NCBI RefSeq assembly: GCF_026262575.1
Contig: NZ_JAPKFL010000002.1
Coordinates: 186,001-250,000, forward strand
DNA length: 64,000 bases
Direction: 5' to 3'
From: Streptomyces marinisediminis
GTDB lineage: Bacteria; Actinomycetota; Actinomycetes; Streptomycetales; Streptomycetaceae
Under the pieces are notes generated by a model that was given only the letters and a program-made list of their open reading frames with translations, was not told the DNA's origin and did no database searches. The number at the start of each line of letters is the position of its first letter. Positions within the stretch are counted from its first letter, which is position 1. Shown in pieces: positions 60,422 through 64,000 of this stretch. The translations under genes were made by a program, and so were the position numbers.

Positions 60422-62050
60422 TCAGGCCCGGCGCAGACCCGGGCGGCCCGCCGCGGAGACGAGGGTCGCCGCCGTGCCGATCGGCGCGCCGGGCGTCGTC
60501 ACGCCGCTGACCGTGCGGTAGTCGGCGCGCAGCTCGCGCTCGTCCAGCGTGAGCAGCACGTAGCCCCGGCGGCCGTCGTAGAAGGCCAGGTGCGGGTTGG
60601 CGGCGGTGAGCGTTTCCCAGTTGGCGGGACGCTCGGCGCCGTCGCCGCCGCTGGAGATGGAGGACGTGACGACCTCCACACCGGCGGTGCGGGAGGCGGG
60701 GTCGTCGGCGTCGCGCTTGATGTCGAGGCCGTAGTGGACGTGGACGTCGCCGGTGAGGACGGCCAGGTTGTCGATCCCGGCGTCCTCGGCGGCCCGCAGC
60801 ACCCGCTCGCGGGCGCCGGGGTAGCCGTCCCAGGAGTCCATGGACAGCGGGGAGGGTTCGGCCACCCGGTTGCGGCGGCGGGCGAAGACCACCTGCTGCG
60901 CGAGCACGTTCCAGGTGGCCCGGGAGCGGCGCCAGCCGTCGGCGAGCCAGCGCTCCTGCGCCGGGCCGAGCATCTGCCGCGCGGGGTCCAGCGACTCGGG
61001 CGTGGGCAGCTTCCAGCCGTCGCCGTTGGCCTGGTTGTCGCGGTACTGCCGGGTGTCGAGCACGTCGATCTGGGCCAGCGAACCGAAGTGCAGCCGCCGG
61101 TACAGCCGCAGGTCGGGCCCGGAGGGACGCTGGGGCCGGCGCAGCGGCATGTTCTCCCAGTAGGCCCGGTAGGCGGCGGCGCGCCGGATGAGGAACTCCT
61201 CCGGCGGCACGCTGTTCTCCGGGTTCTCGTCCGCGTAGTTGTTCTCCGTCTCGTGGTCGTCCCAGGTGACGATCCACGGGTGGGCGGCGTGCGCGGCCTG
61301 GAGGTCGGCGTCGCCCTTGTAGAGGGAGTAGCGCAGCCGGTAGTCCTCCAGGGTGACGGTCTCGCGGTCGAGGATCGCCGGGAGCCGCCGGTCGCCGGTG
61401 TAACGGCGGGCGCCCGCGGCGGCGCCGACGGGGTACTCGTAGAGGTAGTCGCCCAGGTGCAGCACGGCGTCGACGTCCGGCTCGGCGGCGAGGTGCCGGT
61501 AGGCGGTGTAGTAGCCCTGGTCGTAGCGCTGGCAGGAGGCGAGCGCGAAGCGGAGCTGGTCGACGCCGCCGGCCGGGGCGGTGCGGGTGCGGCCGACGGG
61601 GCTGAGGTGGCCCCCGGCGCGGAAGCGGAAGTAGTAGTCGGTGCCCGGCCGCAGGCCGCGCGGCTCGGCGTGGACGGCGTGGTGGAACTCCGGGTGCGCG
61701 AGGTGCGTGCCCCGGCGTTCGACGCGGCGGAACCGGGCGTCGCGCGCCAGCTCCCAGTGCACGGGCACCGGGCGGGCGGGCAGACCGCCGTCGGGCTGGA
61801 ACGGCTCGGGGGCCAGCCGCGTCCACAGCACGACGGAGTCCGGCAGCGGATCGCCGGACGCGACGCCGAGGGTGAACGGCTCGGCCCGCAGCCTGGTCTC
61901 CCGGGCGGCGGGGGCGGCGTGGGCGGACTGGGGCAGGTTCGTGCCGAAGGCGAGGGCCGCCGCGGCACCGGAGACGGTCAGGAACCGGCGGCGGCCCAGG
62001 TGGCGGGCGGCGGCTCGGAGTTCGTGGTCTGCGCTCCCGGAGTGCGTCAT
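60422..62050 (-). CDS. phoD: Alkaline phosphatase/phosphodiesterase, PhoD family
   Basis: 542 residues from the ATG at 62050. The signal is of twin-arginine type ([19 protein letters not shown]), ending near SAHA-AP. The PhoD domain has the metal-binding blocks [36 protein letters not shown] and [12 protein letters not shown]. An N-terminal Fn3-like domain ([18 protein letters not shown]) is usual. Exported and Ca/Fe-dependent in characterised relatives; it frees phosphate from phosphodiesters. I could not identify a PHO box upstream. Confidence 0.92.
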   Translation of the reverse strand: MTHSGSADHELRAAARHLGRRRFLTVSGAAAALAFGTNLPQSAHAAPAARETRLRAEPFTLGVASGDPLPDSVVLWTRLAPEPFQPDGGLPARPVPVHWELARDARFRRVERRGTHLAHPEFHHAVHAEPRGLRPGTDYYFRFRAGGHLSPVGRTRTAPAGGVDQLRFALASCQRYDQGYYTAYRHLAAEPDVDAVLHLGDYLYEYPVGAAAGARRYTGDRRLPAILDRETVTLEDYRLRYSLYKGDADLQAAHAAHPWIVTWDDHETENNYADENPENSVPPEEFLIRRAAAYRAYWENMPLRRPQRPSGPDLRLYRRLHFGSLAQIDVLDTRQYRDNQANGDGWKLPTPESLDPARQMLGPAQERWLADGWRRSRATWNVLAQQVVFARRRNRVAEPSPLSMDSWDGYPGARERVLRAAEDAGIDNLAVLTGDVHVHYGLDIKRDADDPASRTAGVEVVTSSISSGGDGAERPANWETLTAANPHLAFYDGRRGYVLLTLDERELRADYRTVSGVTTPGAPIGTAATLVSAAGRPGLRRA

Positions 62051-62149
62051 GGCGCCGAGTGCACCGCGCGCGCACGGCACCTGGTTGGCGCGTACGCGAC
62101 ACAGTGGTGGCCATCGGATGACGGCCCGCGCCACCCCGTACCCGTGGCG

Positions 62150-62155
62150 TACGCT
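62150..62155 (+). promoter_or_regulatory. SDR gene -10 box, leaderless candidate
   Basis: TACGCT ends 6 bases before the ATG at 62162, and no ribosome site is present. Confidence 0.5.
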
Positions 62156-62161
62156 GCGGAC

Positions 62162-62977
62162 ATGACGGACGTCAACGAAACGTTGAACGACGGCCGGACG
62201 GCCCCGGCGGTCCCGGCGCGCAGCGCCGTGGTGACGGGCGCGGGCTCGGGCATCGGCCGCGCGGTCGCCCTCGCGCTGGCCTCCGCTGGCTGGGCGGTGA
62301 CGCTCGCCGGGCGCCGGGCCCAGGCGCTGGCCGAGACCGCCGCCCTGCTGGACGACGCGGCCGGGTCCGCGGCGGCCGGCCCGGTGGCGGCCGTCCCCAC
62401 CGACGTCACCGACCCCGCGTCCGTCCGCGCGCTGTTCGCCACCGCCCGGGAGCGCTTCGGCCGGGTGGACCTGCTGTTCAACAACGCGGGCACCTTCGGC
62501 CCCGCGGTGCCCCCTGACGAGCTGTCGCACGCCGACTGGTCGGCGGTGGTCGCGGTGAACCTCACCGGCGCGTTCCTGTGCGCCCAGGCGGCGTTCCGGA
62601 CGATGAAGGAGCAGTCGCCCCGGGGTGGCCGCATCATCAACAACGGCTCCGTCTCGGCGCACAGCCCACGCCCGCACTCGGTCGCGTACACCGCCACGAA
62701 GCACGCGGTGACGGGCCTGACGAAGTCGCTGTCCCTGGACGGCCGCCCGCACCGCATCGCCTGCGGGCAGATCGACGTCGGCAACGCGGCCACCGAGATG
62801 ACGGCGCGCATGCGCACCGGCACCCTCCAGGCCGACGGCTCCACCGCCGTCGAACCGGTGATGGACGCCGCCGACGTCGCCCGCACCGTGCTCCACATGG
62901 CGGAGCTGCCCCTGGAGGCCAACGTCCAGTTCGCCACGGTCCTGGCGACCGGCATGCCCTACGTCGGCCGGGGCTGA
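62162..62977 (+). CDS. Short-chain dehydrogenase/reductase (SDR)
   Basis: 271-residue NAD(P)H-dependent oxidoreductase. Cofactor motif [17 protein letters not shown] (TGxxxGxG), NNAG in [11 protein letters not shown], catalytic Ser in [14 protein letters not shown] and Tyr/Lys in [10 protein letters not shown]. Arg in [10 protein letters not shown] suggests NADP(H) preference. Substrate not predictable. Divergent from phoD. Confidence 0.92.
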   Translation: MTDVNETLNDGRTAPAVPARSAVVTGAGSGIGRAVALALASAGWAVTLAGRRAQALAETAALLDDAAGSAAAGPVAAVPTDVTDPASVRALFATARERFGRVDLLFNNAGTFGPAVPPDELSHADWSAVVAVNLTGAFLCAQAAFRTMKEQSPRGGRIINNGSVSAHSPRPHSVAYTATKHAVTGLTKSLSLDGRPHRIACGQIDVGNAATEMTARMRTGTLQADGSTAVEPVMDAADVARTVLHMAELPLEANVQFATVLATGMPYVGRG

Positions 62978-63000
62978 CCCCCCGGACGACGCGGAGGCCC

Positions 63001-63029
63001 CGCCCCGGCCGCGCGGTGCGGCCGGGGCG
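63001..63029 (+). terminator. Hairpin after the SDR gene
   Basis: Perfect 12-bp stem (63001-63012 with 63018-63029) and a 5-base loop, 23 bases beyond the stop. Confidence 0.6.
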
Positions 63030-63250
63030 CACGGCGTCCCCCGGGCGCGTGAGCCGTGCGGCGCCGACGGCCCGCCCGGCGCGCCCCGGCCCCGCGGCCC
63101 GGGCGGCGCCGACGGCACGGGCGGCCCCCTCCCGCCGCACGGCGCGGCCGGGGCCGACGGCGCGGTCCGGCCGGGTCCGTCGTACGGCGCGCGGCACGTT
63201 CGGCCGCCTCCGGCATGCGCGAGCGGCCCGGACGTGCGCAGGGTGGAGGC

Positions 63251-63496
63251 ATGGACGCGCGAAACCCGGACGAGACGCGGTACCGGGTCGTGGTCGGTTC
63301 CTTCGGCGACGACCACGGCTACCGGCTCGTGTGGCTGCGCGGCGTCGGCTGGGAACCGCTGACGGAGGAGGAGCTCGAGCCCCGCGTGCGCGAGGTCTTC
63401 CCCGGCATCGACATGGCCGACCCCGAGCAGGTCCACTGGGTCGACCGCGAGGAGGCGTGGCCCGCCGCCTGGCACCCGGAGCGCGACGAGGGCTGA
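63251..63496 (+). CDS. Small acidic hypothetical protein
   Basis: 81 residues from the ATG at 63251, preceded by GGGTGGAGG. It begins with a strand-rich segment (YRVVVGSFGDDHGYRLVWLR), followed by an acidic helix-loop region (TEEELEPRVREVFPG) and a Trp-rich tail (WVDREEAWPAAWHPERDEG). No family recognised; cytoplasmic. Convergent with the PhzF gene with 36 bases between. Confidence 0.65.
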   Translation: MDARNPDETRYRVVVGSFGDDHGYRLVWLRGVGWEPLTEEELEPRVREVFPGIDMADPEQVHWVDREEAWPAAWHPERDEG

Positions 63497-63532
63497 GCCC
63501 CGGGCGCCGCGGCGCCGGGCCCCCGCGCCGCG

Positions 63533-64000
63533 TCAGGGCAGGCGGACGGCGGTGCCGGAGACGTGCACGCGCGGGTCCCCCTGGCGCAGTTCGACGGCCA
63601 GCACCGCCGGGCGGCCCATGTCCACGCCCTGGTGCAGGGTCAGGGAGGCGGTGTCCGGCACGAGGCCGAGTTCGCGCAGGTAACCGCCGAGCGCGGCGGC
63701 GGCGGCACCCGTGGCCGGGTCCTCCACCACCCCGCCGACCGGGAACGGGTCGCGCACGTGGAACACCGTGGCGTCGCCCGCGTCCCGCCACGTGAGCTGG
63801 AGCGTGGTGAGGTCCCGGCGCAGCATGAGCGCCTTCAGCCGCTCGACGTCGTAACTCAGCGCCGCGAGCCGCTCCCGCGTGGCGGCGGCCAGCACCAGGT
63901 GGCGGGCGCCGGCGAAGGCGACACGCGGCGGCAGCGCGGGGTCCAGCTCCTCCGGCCGCCAGCCCAGCGCGGCCAGCGCCTCGGCCACGTCCGGCGCGGC
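63533..64000 (-). CDS. PhzF family epimerase/isomerase-like protein, partial
   Basis: The last 155 codons of a gene that continues past the right edge; the true start is outside the window. It shows the second half of the PhzF diaminopimelate-epimerase-like fold: VEDPATGAAAAALGGYL is the family signature before the second active-site loop, and LHQGVDMGRPAVLAVEL is the usual C-terminal strand block. Most bacterial members make no phenazine, so a biosynthetic role should not be assumed. Confidence 0.85.
   Translation of the reverse strand, partial: AAPDVAEALAALGWRPEELDPALPPRVAFAGARHLVLAAATRERLAALSYDVERLKALMLRRDLTTLQLTWRDAGDATVFHVRDPFPVGGVVEDPATGAAAAALGGYLRELGLVPDTASLTLHQGVDMGRPAVLAVELRQGDPRVHVSGTAVRLP

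Noticed and set aside
57792..62114. 1440-codon minus-strand frame
   Set aside because: Only its last 360 codons are real (serine hydrolase). The rest lies out of frame over the MFS and phoD genes.
60590..62977. 795-codon plus-strand frame ending in the SDR
   Set aside because: The SDR begins at 62162. Upstream is the antisense of phoD.
63533..64000. Phenazine biosynthesis gene
   Set aside because: PhzF-fold proteins are mostly unrelated to phenazine. No phz neighbours are visible and the gene is cut by the window edge.

Overview
The window is very GC-rich (low 70s percent by eye, with G or C at almost every third codon position). Its gene content is that of a streptomycete or a close actinomycete relative: NnaR-type nitrate regulation, a MalR/MalEFG maltose locus, GlnE next to GlnA2, LAETG-type sortase substrates, many SpoIIE/STAS/RsbW-like proteins and several apparently leaderless genes. 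I see no rRNA, tRNA, CRISPR array, transposase, integrase or prophage module, and no biosynthetic gene cluster. The only strip of clearly different composition is about 1.0-1.9 kb.

Layout. 0-6.6 kb: a cell-wall Excalibur protein, an orphan membrane protein in lower-GC DNA, a secreted alpha-amylase with a starch-binding domain, a Na+/H+ antiporter, and a DUF2165 protein coupled to a small Tyr/His/Ser-repeat ORF. 6.8-16.8 kb: a nitrate assimilation locus (nasA, FAD reductase, nirB, nirD, narK on the minus strand) divergent from nnaR and a sirohydrochlorin chelatase, which would supply and control siroheme nitrite reduction. 16.9-18.7 kb: an AraC regulator and a secreted intradiol dioxygenase with a carbohydrate-binding module. 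18.9-26.4 kb: the maltose/maltodextrin locus malE-malF-malG-aglA-lacI with divergent malR. CTTGCA-type repeats occur both here and upstream of the amylase, and two closely related MalR-like repressors bracket the locus.

26.4-39.0 kb is the most unusual part: a partner-switching signalling island with four STAS anti-sigma-factor antagonists, three SpoIIE-type PP2C phosphatases, one stand-alone RsbW-like kinase, a 1420-residue protein joining histidine kinase, receiver, PAS, GAF, PP2C and RsbW-like domains, and a protein carrying the Wx9EH signature of B12 photoreceptors. That protein is translationally coupled to a PAS-GAF-PP2C phosphatase. No sigma factor gene is present in the island.

39.2-64 kb is conserved streptomycete core: glnE/glnA2, a three-gene PRC-barrel operon, nadE, an MFS pseudogene remnant, an endonuclease/exonuclease/phosphatase-fold protein, panB, npdG, map, a lipoprotein, a primase-polymerase domain protein, TetR with a divergent DUF6243 gene, a dimethylargininase-like enzyme, an Rsm22-type methyltransferase, a serine hydrolase, a Bcr/CflA efflux pump, a PhoD phosphatase, an SDR and a partial PhzF gene at the right edge.

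Two themes link the window. The nitrogen theme is nitrate reduction, glnE/glnA2 and GlnR-like boxes at 14.8 kb and 43.6 kb. The sugar theme is the amylase, alpha-glucosidase, ABC importer and MalR. All functional calls rest on motif reading and memory of families; no search was run.
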